A DNA stretch of 64,000 nt, taken from Syntrophales bacterium (GTDB lineage Bacteria; Desulfobacterota; Syntrophia; Syntrophales; UBA2210). Below the pieces are notes generated by a model. That model made no database searches and had not been told where the DNA came from. It worked only from the letters and a program-made list of their open reading frames with translations. This document shows, one piece after another, positions 26,540 to 35,764 of the stretch. Made by a program: the position numbers and the translations under genes. Every line of letters begins with the position of its first letter. Within the stretch, counting starts at the first letter, position 1. The stretch covers positions 62,001-126,000 of the forward strand of contig JALNXD010000001.1 of assembly GCA_023230565.1 (NCBI GenBank), read 5' to 3'.

Positions 26540-27588
26540 CCTTTGTACCCCTTGTGTATCTCTTCAATTTCCTTTTCGAGTTCAGTGGTCCGTTTAGCAA
26601 TCGAAAGCAGATTCTTTCTCATTTCGGAAATTTTGGGCAGAGTCGCCTGCATTCGGAGCCATTCGCGATGTGGCATTTGGCCGTAGCCTGCAACTACATC
26701 TCCAGGCGCAACATCTTTATGGATACCCGATTTCGCCGCTATCATTGCATGATCTCCAACTGTAATATGACCGACCAATCCTGCCTGCCCGCCAACAAGA
26801 ACTCCCGTACCGATTTTAGAACTTCCTGATATTCCTACTTGAGCAACAATCACCGAGTTCTCTCCAATTACTACATTATGTGCGATTTGTACCAGATTAT
26901 CTATTTTTGCGCCCCGCTTTATCCATGTTTTTCCCAGCGTTCCCCTGTCAACTGTTGTATTTGCGCCGATTTCGCATTCATCATCTATCTGTACATATCC
27001 CACTTGAGGAACTTTCACATTTTCCGCTCCTGGATTTGCAAAACCGAATCCGTCGCTCCCTACGACTACCCCCGCATGAAGGACCACTCTATTTCCAATT
27101 ATGCATCCCCGGTAGACAGAAACATTGGGATAAAGAACCGTTCCTTCTCCAATAACAGCATACGGACCTACAAATACGCCGGGATAAATAACAGCATCTT
27201 TTTTTATACAGGCATTATCACCTATATACACTCCCGGATAAATGGTGACTCCTGTTTCTATCCTCGCACTTTCAGCAATGAAAGCTTCTTTGCTAATATT
27301 TTTTAACTCGACAGTTGCGGGATACATTAAAGACAAGACGCGTGCAAGAGCTATGTAAGGATCATCGACGATTAAAAGATTCTTCCTCTTCGAAGAAATT
27401 CCCGAGGACACCAACACTGCTGACGCCTTCGTTTTTTCAAGTTTATTTCTGTACTTACTATTTGCAATAAAAGTAAGATCGCCCTCTTCCGCTTCATCTA
27501 TTCCATTTATATTCCGGATCGTGATTTCAGGGTCGCCTTCAAGTTTTGCATTTAGATATACTGCTATTTCCCCGAGACTTTTCTCCAT
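26536..27588 (-). CDS. lpxD: UDP-3-O-(3-hydroxyacyl)glucosamine N-acyltransferase
   Basis: Third acyl-transfer step of lipid A synthesis. The 350-residue protein has the N-terminal uridine-binding domain (LGEIAVYLNAKLEGDPEI), a beta-helix of hexapeptide repeats, the catalytic His in LVQIAHNVVIGENS, and a C-terminal helix. I placed the start at ATG 27588, with AAAGG upstream, which gives the normal N-terminus. A longer frame adds 32 unrelated residues. Next upstream gene is the Skp/OmpH-like chaperone, the usual order bamA-skp-lpxD. Confidence 0.95.
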   Translation of the reverse strand: MEKSLGEIAVYLNAKLEGDPEITIRNINGIDEAEEGDLTFIANSKYRNKLEKTKASAVLVSSGISSKRKNLLIVDDPYIALARVLSLMYPATVELKNISKEAFIAESARIETGVTIYPGVYIGDNACIKKDAVIYPGVFVGPYAVIGEGTVLYPNVSVYRGCIIGNRVVLHAGVVVGSDGFGFANPGAENVKVPQVGYVQIDDECEIGANTTVDRGTLGKTWIKRGAKIDNLVQIAHNVVIGENSVIVAQVGISGSSKIGTGVLVGGQAGLVGHITVGDHAMIAAKSGIHKDVAPGDVVAGYGQMPHREWLRMQATLPKISEMRKNLLSIAKRTTELEKEIEEIHKGYKG

Positions 27589-27716
27589 GCCTTTATAACC
27601 TTTTAGTGCAATAATCCTGGAGCGCGGGCAGGTGTGTAAAACCGCCCGCTGTGTCATACTCTTGTGCGCAAAAAACTCCGGCAAATGGAAGGTATCCGTA
27701 AAAGCCGGAAGACATT

Positions 27717-28244
27717 TTATTTATTGGATCGATATGATTTGTTATACAGGTCGATAATGCGGTCAGTTATATCATCCTGATGAGAAGTATAGAAAAGACC
27801 GTTTGTGCCTATATCGAATATAGCTGCGTACCCCTCTTTTTTACCTGATTCGCTTATGATTTTTTGAATATCAGGAATTAACTCCTGCGTGACCTGCTGA
27901 TCTCTTATTTTCATCTCTTCATTGGCATCTTCGATGAATCTCTTGTAGTCCCTGAATTTTTTTTGATAACTCATTTCTTTTTCTCTGAAGGCAGATTCTG
28001 TCAGCAAAGTGCGCTGTTTTTCGAGAGCGTCCTTGAGCTTTTGGAGTTCCTCTTCCTTATCCTGAATCTGAGTCTTTTTGGCATCTACGAATTTTTTAAG
28101 CTCCTGAGCTGCCGCTTTCCCCGCTTCCGATTCAAAAAGTATTTTCTTGATATTTACGAAAGCAATTCTTTCTGCTGCCACAGCATTCGCCAACCCACAT
28201 AAACAAAATGATATTACGATCAAAACGCACAGGATTTTCCTCAT
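27717..28244 (-). CDS. OmpH/Skp-family periplasmic chaperone
   Basis: Exported helical chaperone for outer-membrane proteins. It has a Sec signal peptide (KILCVLIVISFCLCGLANAVAA), the OmpH strand RIAFVNIKKILFESEAGKAA, a long charged coiled-coil from about residue 45 to 115 and the C-terminal strand with GYAAIFDIGTNGLFY. Length 175 aa fits. It lies between bamA and lpxD, the standard location of skp. Confidence 0.92.
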   Translation of the reverse strand: MRKILCVLIVISFCLCGLANAVAAERIAFVNIKKILFESEAGKAAAQELKKFVDAKKTQIQDKEEELQKLKDALEKQRTLLTESAFREKEMSYQKKFRDYKRFIEDANEEMKIRDQQVTQELIPDIQKIISESGKKEGYAAIFDIGTNGLFYTSHQDDITDRIIDLYNKSYRSNK

Positions 28245-28272
28245 AACATTCCTCTCAAAAAATATTTATAAA

Positions 28273-30918
28273 TTACATTGTCATACCGATAGTAAATTCC
28301 CATCGATTCGACGATTCGCCTTCTTTTTTATCTAGCACATGTCCCCACTCGAGACGAAAAGGCCCGATCGGGGAGTGCCAGCGTATCCCTATTCCAGCCG
28401 TTTCTCTTGTGTCATCAAAATGGTACCCGCTTTCCCATGCATTTCCTATATCGAAAAAAACGACCCCTCTGATACCGGCATCCTTCATTAATGGAAAAAC
28501 CAGTTCCGTATTTAAAACGAACATACTTTCCCCGCCTATCACATCTCCGGTCAGAGGGTCCTTCGGCCCTACATCCCTTAGTCCTCTGAGCGTATTTATT
28601 CCACCCAGATAGAATCTTTCATAAATGGGAACTTCCTTCCCTTCATTCCCCTGAATCAGGCCTGCCTGGCCGCCGATTGCAAAGACATTATCGAAGGGAA
28701 GTTGGAAATACCATCTTGATTCAGCTCTATAGCGGGTAAAACTCGCATCACCCTGAAGAAAAGATCCGGTAAACTCAACTGAAACACTGTTTTTAGAACC
28801 CCCGCTTGGAAAGATCCAGTCATTTTTTGTGTCTCTTGTGAGATTAAGTGTGATGCCGCTGGAAGTTATTTCGCCCTCCTGTTCCTTTACGAATCTTGAT
28901 GCCGAGGGGGAAATATCCGTCACATTATTAATGGAAAACTCGTAACGGACATAGCCCATTACTCTTTCAAAAATATTATATCCCAATGTGAGCCCCAGTC
29001 CCTGAGTATCTACATCGTAGGCATCTTCATCCCTTTTCGTATCCCAGGCTTCGACCTTGCTCCATAAAGGAATGTCGAAAAGCCACGGCTCGATAAAGGA
29101 CAATTCATAATCTGTCGTACTTGATCCCAGATGCGTTTCGAGGCTGAGCGACTGCCCGCGCCCGAAAAGATTCCGCTCCGTTATCTGAGCCACGAAAATT
29201 GCATTTTCTTGTGCACTGTAGCCCGCACCGATACTGAAAAGACCTGTTGGTTTCTCCTTGACATGAACATTAATATCCATGCGTGATTCCTCAGATCCTT
29301 TCCCCGTTTGAAAATTAACTTCCTCAAAATATCTGAGCTGGTTGAGACTGTTATAGCTCCTCTTAAGTTTATCACGGTTATAAAGCTCGCCTTCTACAAG
29401 GGAAAGCGTCCGCCGAATTACTTTATCCCTCGTTCTGTCGTTCCCTGTTATCGAAATTCTATTAATGTAAACGAGATTCCCCTTTTCGAGCTTATACGTT
29501 ACATCCACTTCCTGCTTCTGTTCATTTGCCTCCGTGTGCGGGTATACACTGGCATAGGCATATCCTTCATTATTTGCAGCTCCTATAAGATAATCCATAT
29601 CCTTTACAATCGCTTCGCGGTCAAAATAGTCTTTTTTAACTATTTCAAGGTTCTTCGCCAGCTCCGGCCGGGAAACCGACAATGTATCGCCGGTAATAGT
29701 TACCTGTCCGACTTTGAATTGTTTCCCCTCAATGACGGGAATCTCAATATAAATCCATTTCTCATCCGTCGTTATTTCCGGCTCTCCAATCTGAGCATTT
29801 ATATAGCCGTTATTGTGATAAAATGCGGTTAATTTTTCGATGTCCTTTTTTAATTCGCTCCGGTTGAGGAGGCCTGAATCAGTAAGGAAATGAAAAATTC
29901 CCCATTCCGAAACTTCCATCATGTCCTTTAATTCTTTATCCGTAAATACCCGGTTACCTTTAAAAGAAATCTCTTTTATATAGGGACGTCTATGCTCTAC
30001 AATTTTAAATACTACCGAGATGTCATTACCTCCCTCACCCTCAGTCGCGTATGTAACCTCTGCATTGAGATACCCTTTTCCCTTGTAAAAGTTTTTTATT
30101 TCCTCTGCATCCGACTTTGCCTTGCCGGGATTGAAAATCTGACGAGGCTTGATGGTAATCACTTCTTCGATATCGTCGCGGTCTATTTTATCGTTTCCGA
30201 TAATATCTATATTTTTTATCAGAGGTTGTTCTTCGAGAGTAAAAGTAATAATTTTCCCTCCGGGTGAATCTTCCACCCTGGTTTTCACATCTTTGAAATA
30301 TTCCATCTTGAATATTGATTTTATATCCTCAGAGAGGACCTTGCTCGAAAACATGCTTCCCCTGGTCGATTTAATAGTATTATAGAGAGCACTTTCTTCC
30401 ACTCTTCTGTTGCCCTTAAAAATGACGTCTGCAATTCGCTGGTGAACAAGCAGCCGGGCCGCAATTTTGTCTGCCAATGTCTTAGAAATTGATTCCAGAC
30501 TTTCTATTCCGGTACCTTGCGCATAGATATTTTGCAGTGCAAGGCCCCGTTCGATATCTACTATCTGTACATCTACACTTATTAGACTGCCCAAACGTGT
30601 AAGGCTTCCCATAACGACAAAATCGGCATCTGTTTTTTCAGCAGCCGATACCGCTTCACTTTCATTGACCGGTCCGGGGCCTGTCAGGTCCTGAAAAGCG
30701 TGACTTACTACAATTTCCACCCCTCCCCTTTTTTGCAACTCCGACACGATTCCTTTCGCAATGTTTTCTTTTAAATACGTTACATCGGATTTACTGTGGA
30801 CAGTAAATGGAAAAACTGCGATTCTCTTCGCTTCACTGGCAAGCGAGATCCGGGGAAACAACAAGAAAAAGGCAAAAAAAGCCATCACCAGGTATTTCGC
30901 CCTGCGGTTAACTGTCAT
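28273..30918 (-). CDS. bamA: Outer membrane protein assembly factor BamA with an extra N-terminal domain
   Basis: Central component of the outer-membrane beta-barrel assembly machine, about 881 residues. After a signal peptide (YLVMAFFAFFLLFPRISLAS) there is an added domain of about 135 residues (KRIAVFPFTV to SVDVQIVDIERG) resembling the TolB-N/FlgT-type fold. Then come five POTRA domains (first near ADVIFKGNRRVEESAL, later ones at ITGNDRTRDKVIRR) and the 16-strand barrel, with RGLRDVGP as the conserved strand region and an aromatic-like end FTIGMTM. ATG 30918 was preferred to 30930, which leaves no room for a ribosome site; either overlaps lolD slightly. The added domain is known in deltaproteobacterial BamA. 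Confidence 0.94.
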   Translation of the reverse strand: MTVNRRAKYLVMAFFAFFLLFPRISLASEAKRIAVFPFTVHSKSDVTYLKENIAKGIVSELQKRGGVEIVVSHAFQDLTGPGPVNESEAVSAAEKTDADFVVMGSLTRLGSLISVDVQIVDIERGLALQNIYAQGTGIESLESISKTLADKIAARLLVHQRIADVIFKGNRRVEESALYNTIKSTRGSMFSSKVLSEDIKSIFKMEYFKDVKTRVEDSPGGKIITFTLEEQPLIKNIDIIGNDKIDRDDIEEVITIKPRQIFNPGKAKSDAEEIKNFYKGKGYLNAEVTYATEGEGGNDISVVFKIVEHRRPYIKEISFKGNRVFTDKELKDMMEVSEWGIFHFLTDSGLLNRSELKKDIEKLTAFYHNNGYINAQIGEPEITTDEKWIYIEIPVIEGKQFKVGQVTITGDTLSVSRPELAKNLEIVKKDYFDREAIVKDMDYLIGAANNEGYAYASVYPHTEANEQKQEVDVTYKLEKGNLVYINRISITGNDRTRDKVIRRTLSLVEGELYNRDKLKRSYNSLNQLRYFEEVNFQTGKGSEESRMDINVHVKEKPTGLFSIGAGYSAQENAIFVAQITERNLFGRGQSLSLETHLGSSTTDYELSFIEPWLFDIPLWSKVEAWDTKRDEDAYDVDTQGLGLTLGYNIFERVMGYVRYEFSINNVTDISPSASRFVKEQEGEITSSGITLNLTRDTKNDWIFPSGGSKNSVSVEFTGSFLQGDASFTRYRAESRWYFQLPFDNVFAIGGQAGLIQGNEGKEVPIYERFYLGGINTLRGLRDVGPKDPLTGDVIGGESMFVLNTELVFPLMKDAGIRGVVFFDIGNAWESGYHFDDTRETAGIGIRWHSPIGPFRLEWGHVLDKKEGESSNRWEFTIGMTM

Positions 30919-31576
30919 ATAATTTTCCATCCTTCAGCCCCAGTGTTCGAGCCATTCGTCCGGCCAATTCCATATTATGCGTAACGACTATCAAAGTGGT
31001 GCCCCGTTTTCGATTGAGTTCCAGAAGAAGTTCTTCGATTAGCCAGCCTGTTTCCCTGTCCAGATTTCCGGTAGGTTCATCGGCAAGAAGTAATTCAGGT
31101 TCCATTATAATCGCTCTTGCCACTGCAACCCGCTGCTGCTCTCCACCGGAAAGTTCTCCCGGTTTGTGCGTTAACCTATCACCAAGTCCCGCTTCAGTCA
31201 AGGCCGTCTCAGCCCTCTGGATCGCGGCTTTTTTCGACATACCGCTTATAATCGCAGGCATCATTGCATTTTCAAGGGCGGTAAATTCGGGAAGAAGATG
31301 ATGAAACTGAAAGACAAATCCAATTCTTTTATTCCTGAATTCTGCTTTTTTCTTTTCATCTCCTGCGAAGACATCTATTCCTCCATAGCAAACATTTCCT
31401 CCAGAAGGATGATCCAGAAGTCCGAGTATCTGCAAAAGAGTTGTCTTGCCAGATCCTGATACGCCTAGAATCGCCACAGTTTCATGTGCTGTGACTTCAA
31501 GATTAACTCCTTTAAGAACTTCGACGGCATTGCCGTCTTTTAAAAAAGTCTTTGTGAGATTTCGAACATCTAACAT
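30908..31576 (-). CDS. lolD: Lipoprotein-releasing system ATP-binding protein
   Basis: ATPase of the LolCDE complex, which extracts lipoproteins from the inner membrane for transport to the outer membrane. The 222-residue protein has Walker A GVSGSGKTTLLQ, signature ELSGGEQQRVAVARA, Walker B LLLADEPTGNLD and switch THNMELA. It is adjacent to a LolC/E-type permease gene 12 bp upstream, which supports LolD over other MacB-family ATPases. Confidence 0.94.
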   Translation of the reverse strand: MLDVRNLTKTFLKDGNAVEVLKGVNLEVTAHETVAILGVSGSGKTTLLQILGLLDHPSGGNVCYGGIDVFAGDEKKKAEFRNKRIGFVFQFHHLLPEFTALENAMMPAIISGMSKKAAIQRAETALTEAGLGDRLTHKPGELSGGEQQRVAVARAIIMEPELLLADEPTGNLDRETGWLIEELLLELNRKRGTTLIVVTHNMELAGRMARTLGLKDGKLYDS

Positions 31577-31588
31577 AAAAGCATTCCT

Positions 31589-32848
31589 TTATTCATAACG
31601 CAGGGCCTCAGCCGGATCGAGTCTCGAAGCCTTCCACGCCGGATATATTGATGCGCCAAAACAGATCGCCATTGTGACAATAACGATTACTATTACATCA
31701 TTCAAATTGACCTTGGAAGGAAGTTCGCTCAGATAATATACATCTTCAGGGAGAACTTTGAAGCCGAAAAAACTTTCAATAAATGAAACTGTTTCTTCCA
31801 GATTGAACGCAATAAGGAGTCCGCCCAGGCAACCCAGCAAAGTGCCCACAAACCCTATCACCAGTCCCTGAATCATAAATATTTTCATTATGCTGCACGC
31901 AGTTGCCCCCATAGATTTCAAGATGGCAATATCTTTTGTTTTTTCCATGACTGACATAATAAGAGTAATAACAATATTAAATGCAGCCACAAGAACTATC
32001 AGGCTCAGGATAATGAACATAACGCGCTTCTCAAGTTTAAGCGCTGAAAAAAGATTCTTGTTCATTTCCATCCACGTGCGAGCCCAGAAAGGATATCCCA
32101 GTTTATTTTCTATGGCATCGGCAATTGTATCTGACTGGTATACATGATCCACTTTAATTCCGATTCCCGTCACCGCAGTGCCCATGCTCAGAAACTCCTG
32201 TGAATCTTCGAGTGCCATCAGGACGAGGGTTGAATCATATTCGTAAAATCCCGAATCGAAAATTCCTGCGATTCTAAAGGTCTTGAGGCGAGGCACAGTC
32301 CCCATCGGGGTGGGAGTTCCCATTGGAAGAAGGATCTCCACCTCATCATTTTTATGTACTCCGAGATTATGAGCCAATTCTTTCCCTACCACCAGAGGAG
32401 GAGCACTTTCATCTGACTTGCCTTCATCACTTGCAAGAAGGGCAATACTTCCTTCGACCATCTTTCCCACATTCATTACAGAAAGAGCATTTTCAGGATC
32501 TATTCCCCTGATAACGATACCGCTCACAAGATCTCTTTTTTTCAACATCGCCTGGCCGAAAATGAACGGTGTAGAAGCGGTTATGCCTTTTATTTCTTCA
32601 AGTTCTTTCATGACTTGATGATAATCCTGAATGCTTCCTCCGAATTGCATAAGAACAATGTGAGAATTGACCCCAAGGATTTTTTCACGAAGTTCCCCCT
32701 CAAATCCATTCATGACCGCAAGCACTATAATTAAGGCGGCAACTCCTAGAAAAATTCCTATTGTAGAAATAAGGGTATTTATCGAAATTATGGTCTGCTT
32801 TCGCTTCGCCCTAAGGTATCTCATTCCTATAAGCAGTTCGTAACGCAT
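31589..32848 (-). CDS. Lipoprotein-releasing system permease, LolC/LolE family
   Basis: Inner-membrane subunit of the lipoprotein release system. The 419-residue protein has the N-terminal helix (TIISINTLISTIGIFLGVAA), a large periplasmic MacB-like domain, and three C-terminal helices with the FtsX-type motif KDIAILKSMGATACSIMKIF. ATG 32848 gives the family N-terminus MRYELLIGMRYLRAKR and follows CAGGT. Only one permease gene is present, so the complex probably uses it as a homodimer (LolF-like arrangement), as in many non-enteric bacteria. Confidence 0.92.
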   Translation of the reverse strand: MRYELLIGMRYLRAKRKQTIISINTLISTIGIFLGVAALIIVLAVMNGFEGELREKILGVNSHIVLMQFGGSIQDYHQVMKELEEIKGITASTPFIFGQAMLKKRDLVSGIVIRGIDPENALSVMNVGKMVEGSIALLASDEGKSDESAPPLVVGKELAHNLGVHKNDEVEILLPMGTPTPMGTVPRLKTFRIAGIFDSGFYEYDSTLVLMALEDSQEFLSMGTAVTGIGIKVDHVYQSDTIADAIENKLGYPFWARTWMEMNKNLFSALKLEKRVMFIILSLIVLVAAFNIVITLIMSVMEKTKDIAILKSMGATACSIMKIFMIQGLVIGFVGTLLGCLGGLLIAFNLEETVSFIESFFGFKVLPEDVYYLSELPSKVNLNDVIVIVIVTMAICFGASIYPAWKASRLDPAEALRYE

Positions 32849-33033
32849 ACCTGTCACCTTGCTGCCGCTTTTCGGCACAATTATATATTTCTATGCAGGC
32901 AATTTCCGGCCTGTTCCGGATTTGAGCAGAAATCATACATACGAAGGTTAAAGAAGCCATCAATATTTGAATTGCTCATTTTGGCCTGCTCAGGCTTAAA
33001 AGCCTGAAGGCATACTATAATAGTCGCGTTAAC

Positions 33034-34524
33034 TTATGATCTCTGGAATTTTGATCTCATATGCGGGAAAAGGATCACATCACGAATAGATGGCGAATCG
33101 GTAAAAAGCATTACCAGTCGATCGATCCCAATTCCTTCTCCGGCCGCGGGCGGCATCGCATACTCGAGAGCTGTAATATAGTCTTCATCCATTTCATGCG
33201 CTTCATCGTCGCCCTCATCCCTTTGCGTAAGCTGCATCAGAAAACGATTTCTCTGGTCTTCGGGATCATTAAGTTCCGAGAAGGCGTTGGCAATTTCTCT
33301 GCCGTAAATATACAATTCAAATCGATCAGTATAATTTTCGTCGACAGGATTTCTTCTTGATAGAGGTGATACTTCTATCGGATATTGCGTGACAAAGGTC
33401 GGCTGAACTAATTTTTCCTCAACGGCATATTCGAAAATAGCCATAACTATCTTGCCAAGCGATTCCCCTTCGAGATCATCCACACCCAGACTTTTTGCAA
33501 ACTTACACGCACTGTCTGCATCTTCCAAAATGGAAGGGGCACAGCCGGCATATTCAATTATAGCCTCTTTTACCGTTATTGTTCGCCATGGAGGATGTAA
33601 ATCTATTTCTGTTCCCTGGTACATAAAAGACAATGAACCGAAGAGCTCTCGTGCTATCGAAATGATCAGGTCTTCGGTAAGCTTCATCAAATCCTCATAG
33701 GTGGCATAGGCCTGATAAAATTCCATCATTGTAAATTCAGGATTATGAGAAATAGATATTCCTTCATTCCTGAAATTCCGGTTTATTTCGAATACTCGAT
33801 CCAGACCGCCTATTACAAGGCGCTTCAGATAAAGTTCAGGTGCTATTCTGAGATACAGGTCCATATCCAAAGTATTATGGTGTGTCTTGAATGGTCGAGC
33901 CGTTGCACCACCCGCTATCGGGTGCATCATGGGCGTTTCTACTTCTAGAAAATCCCTGCTTTCCATAAATTGTCTGATCAAGCTGATTATCTTGCTTCTC
34001 TTGTAAAAAGTATCTTTTACATCCGGATTCATAATAAGATCCAGATAACGCTGCCGGTATCTTGCTTCTACATCTGTAAGACCATGCCATTTTTCAGGCA
34101 AGGGCCTCACTGTTTTTGATAAAAGCCGTATGCAATCCGCCTCTATTGTCAATTCTCCGGTATTTGTTTTAAAGGGTTTCCCCGAGACAAACACAATATC
34201 GCCTATGTCGAATTTTTTGAAAAGATTATATGTTTTTTCTCCTAACGTTTCTCTTCTCAAATAAACCTGGATGCTTCCTTTTCTATCCTTCAAATTGATA
34301 AACGCAGCTTTACCGAAAACACGTCTGGCCATAATCCTGCCTGCCAATTGGAAGAATTCTGTGATTTGATGAAGAGAATCTCCATCCAGCCCGGCATAAT
34401 GATTTACTATATCGGCGCTCGTGGCCGTTACATTCACGTCATTGGGATAAAGTTCCACATTATCCTTTTTCAAATTTTCAATTTTTTCTCTCTTAACCCT
34501 CAGCAGCTCGCCTTTATCTCCCAT
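33034..34524 (-). CDS. lysS: Lysyl-tRNA synthetase, class II
   Basis: Charges tRNA-Lys. The 496-residue protein has the N-terminal OB-fold anticodon domain and the class II core with motif 2 FRNEGISISHNPEFTMMEFY and motif 3 GIGIDRLVMLFTDSPSIRDV, ending FPHMRS. It is the first gene of the minus-strand envelope run; lysS next to the lol genes is a common arrangement in Desulfobacterota. A TCAGGCTTAAAAGCCTGA palindrome lies at about 32988-33005, just downstream. Confidence 0.97.
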   Translation of the reverse strand: MGDKGELLRVKREKIENLKKDNVELYPNDVNVTATSADIVNHYAGLDGDSLHQITEFFQLAGRIMARRVFGKAAFINLKDRKGSIQVYLRRETLGEKTYNLFKKFDIGDIVFVSGKPFKTNTGELTIEADCIRLLSKTVRPLPEKWHGLTDVEARYRQRYLDLIMNPDVKDTFYKRSKIISLIRQFMESRDFLEVETPMMHPIAGGATARPFKTHHNTLDMDLYLRIAPELYLKRLVIGGLDRVFEINRNFRNEGISISHNPEFTMMEFYQAYATYEDLMKLTEDLIISIARELFGSLSFMYQGTEIDLHPPWRTITVKEAIIEYAGCAPSILEDADSACKFAKSLGVDDLEGESLGKIVMAIFEYAVEEKLVQPTFVTQYPIEVSPLSRRNPVDENYTDRFELYIYGREIANAFSELNDPEDQRNRFLMQLTQRDEGDDEAHEMDEDYITALEYAMPPAAGEGIGIDRLVMLFTDSPSIRDVILFPHMRSKFQRS

Positions 34525-34603
34525 TTGCTCCTAATCCTACTTAAATATTGAAAAAAAGTACCTATATTTTTTTACCTCTTTAGTCAAGATATTTAGAAAA
34601 GGA

Positions 34604-34632
34604 TTGACAAAAAATATGACCGGTATTAGCAT
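34604..34632 (+). promoter_or_regulatory. Sigma-70-type promoter for the hldA operon
   Basis: TTGACA at 34604-34609 is followed after 17 bases by TAGCAT (34627-34632, four of six consensus bases). It lies about 35 bases before the kinase start and about 80 bases upstream of divergent lysS, in an AT-rich gap. Confidence 0.5.
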
Positions 34633-34665
34633 CCGGGATTAAATTTCACATATTGAATATCCAAA

Positions 34666-35673
34666 ATGATGAAAGTATGCCAGGTGAAAAAGAATCATCT
34701 TACAAAAAAACGCGCTCTTGAAATTCTTAACCGGTTTTCATCCTCCAGGGTTCTAATTATTGGAGATATAATGGTAGACCATTTTATTTGGGGCAAGGTT
34801 TCCAGAATATCTCCGGAAGCGCCGGTTCCTGTCGTCAGGGTTACCAGGGAAAGCCGGCTGCTGGGCGGTTCGGCGAACGTACTGAATAATGTACACTCCT
34901 TGAACGGGAAGGCGTATATATGCGGAGTTCTGGGGAATGATTCTACAGGGAAGTGGGTTATTGACGAACTCCGCAAGATGAATGTCGAAACGGAAGGAAT
35001 CGCTCGCGAGTCAACGCGGCAAACGATAATAAAAACCAGGATAATCGCTCACCATCAGCAGGTTGTTCGCTTCGATAGAGAGGCTGACCGAAATTCTTTT
35101 AATTCAATTGATATAAAAAAGGCCGTCAGTTATGCCGAATCAGTAAAAGGCAATATTGGTGCCATAATCATTTCCGATTACAACAAGGGAATGGTAACCG
35201 AAACACTCATTGATGAAATTCGCCGGATTATTAAGGGAACCGAAATTATTTTATGTATTGACCCGAAACAGAACGGCTTTTCTTTATACCGAGAATGTGA
35301 CGTGATTACTCCCAATCAGCACGAAGCCGCACAAGCATTGGGCAAAGAATTGCATTCGGATGAAGATGTGTTTGCGGGGGGGAGAAGTCTCATGAATGCA
35401 TTCGGATTTAAGTCGCTTCTGATTACCAGAGGTGAAGAAGGAATGGCACTTTTTGAAAAAGATGGTGATATTACATGCATTCCCGCTGTTGCTAAGGAAG
35501 TATATGATGTAACAGGCGCAGGAGATACGGTTATTGGAACGTTCGCGCTGGCTGCTGCCGCGGGCGCAAGCGTTAAGGAAGCAGCGCAGCTTGCGAACCA
35601 TGCCGCCGGTATTGTCGTTGGAAAAATAGGAACGGCAACCGCTTCTCTTGAGGAACTTATAAACGTTCTTTGA
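34666..35673 (+). CDS. hldA: D-glycero-beta-D-manno-heptose-7-phosphate kinase (HldA/RfaE1)
   Basis: PfkB-family kinase of ADP-heptose synthesis, producing heptose 1,7-bisphosphate, the substrate of GmhB. The 335-residue protein shows the RfaE domain I features: ISPEAPVPVVRVTRE, GGSANVLNNVHSL, the catalytic region VYDVTGAGDTVIGTFALA and NHAAGIVVGKIGTA. It lacks the nucleotidyltransferase domain of E. coli HldE, so the pathway must use a separate HldC enzyme not in this window. Two ATGs start the frame; there is no obvious ribosome site. Confidence 0.93.
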   Translation: MMKVCQVKKNHLTKKRALEILNRFSSSRVLIIGDIMVDHFIWGKVSRISPEAPVPVVRVTRESRLLGGSANVLNNVHSLNGKAYICGVLGNDSTGKWVIDELRKMNVETEGIARESTRQTIIKTRIIAHHQQVVRFDREADRNSFNSIDIKKAVSYAESVKGNIGAIIISDYNKGMVTETLIDEIRRIIKGTEIILCIDPKQNGFSLYRECDVITPNQHEAAQALGKELHSDEDVFAGGRSLMNAFGFKSLLITRGEEGMALFEKDGDITCIPAVAKEVYDVTGAGDTVIGTFALAAAAGASVKEAAQLANHAAGIVVGKIGTATASLEELINVL

Positions 35674-35689
35674 AGGGCAATTCAAGCAT

Positions 35690-35764
35690 ATGGAAAAGCT
35701 TTCAGATACAAAAATCGATCCGGCCATTCCAGATTGGAGTGATTATTTTTTTTCTGTCCTATGA
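35690..35764 (+). CDS. Possible 24-codon ORF coupled to DUF4416 gene
   Basis: ATG at 35690 opens a 24-residue frame (MEKLSDTKIDPAIPDW, then SDYFFSVL) whose TGA overlaps the ATG of the DUF4416 gene in an ATGA arrangement. The DUF4416 gene has no ribosome site of its own close to its start, so translation of this small frame would explain its initiation. GAAGGG lies 12 bases before the small ORF. No homology can be judged at this length. Confidence 0.3.
   Translation: MEKLSDTKIDPAIPDWSDYFFSVL

Noticed and set aside
32988..33005. TCAGGCTTAAAAGCCTGA as a terminator for lysS
   Set aside because: The palindrome is perfect, but there is no T-tract on the minus strand after it and lolC/E follows in the same direction, so termination is not supported.
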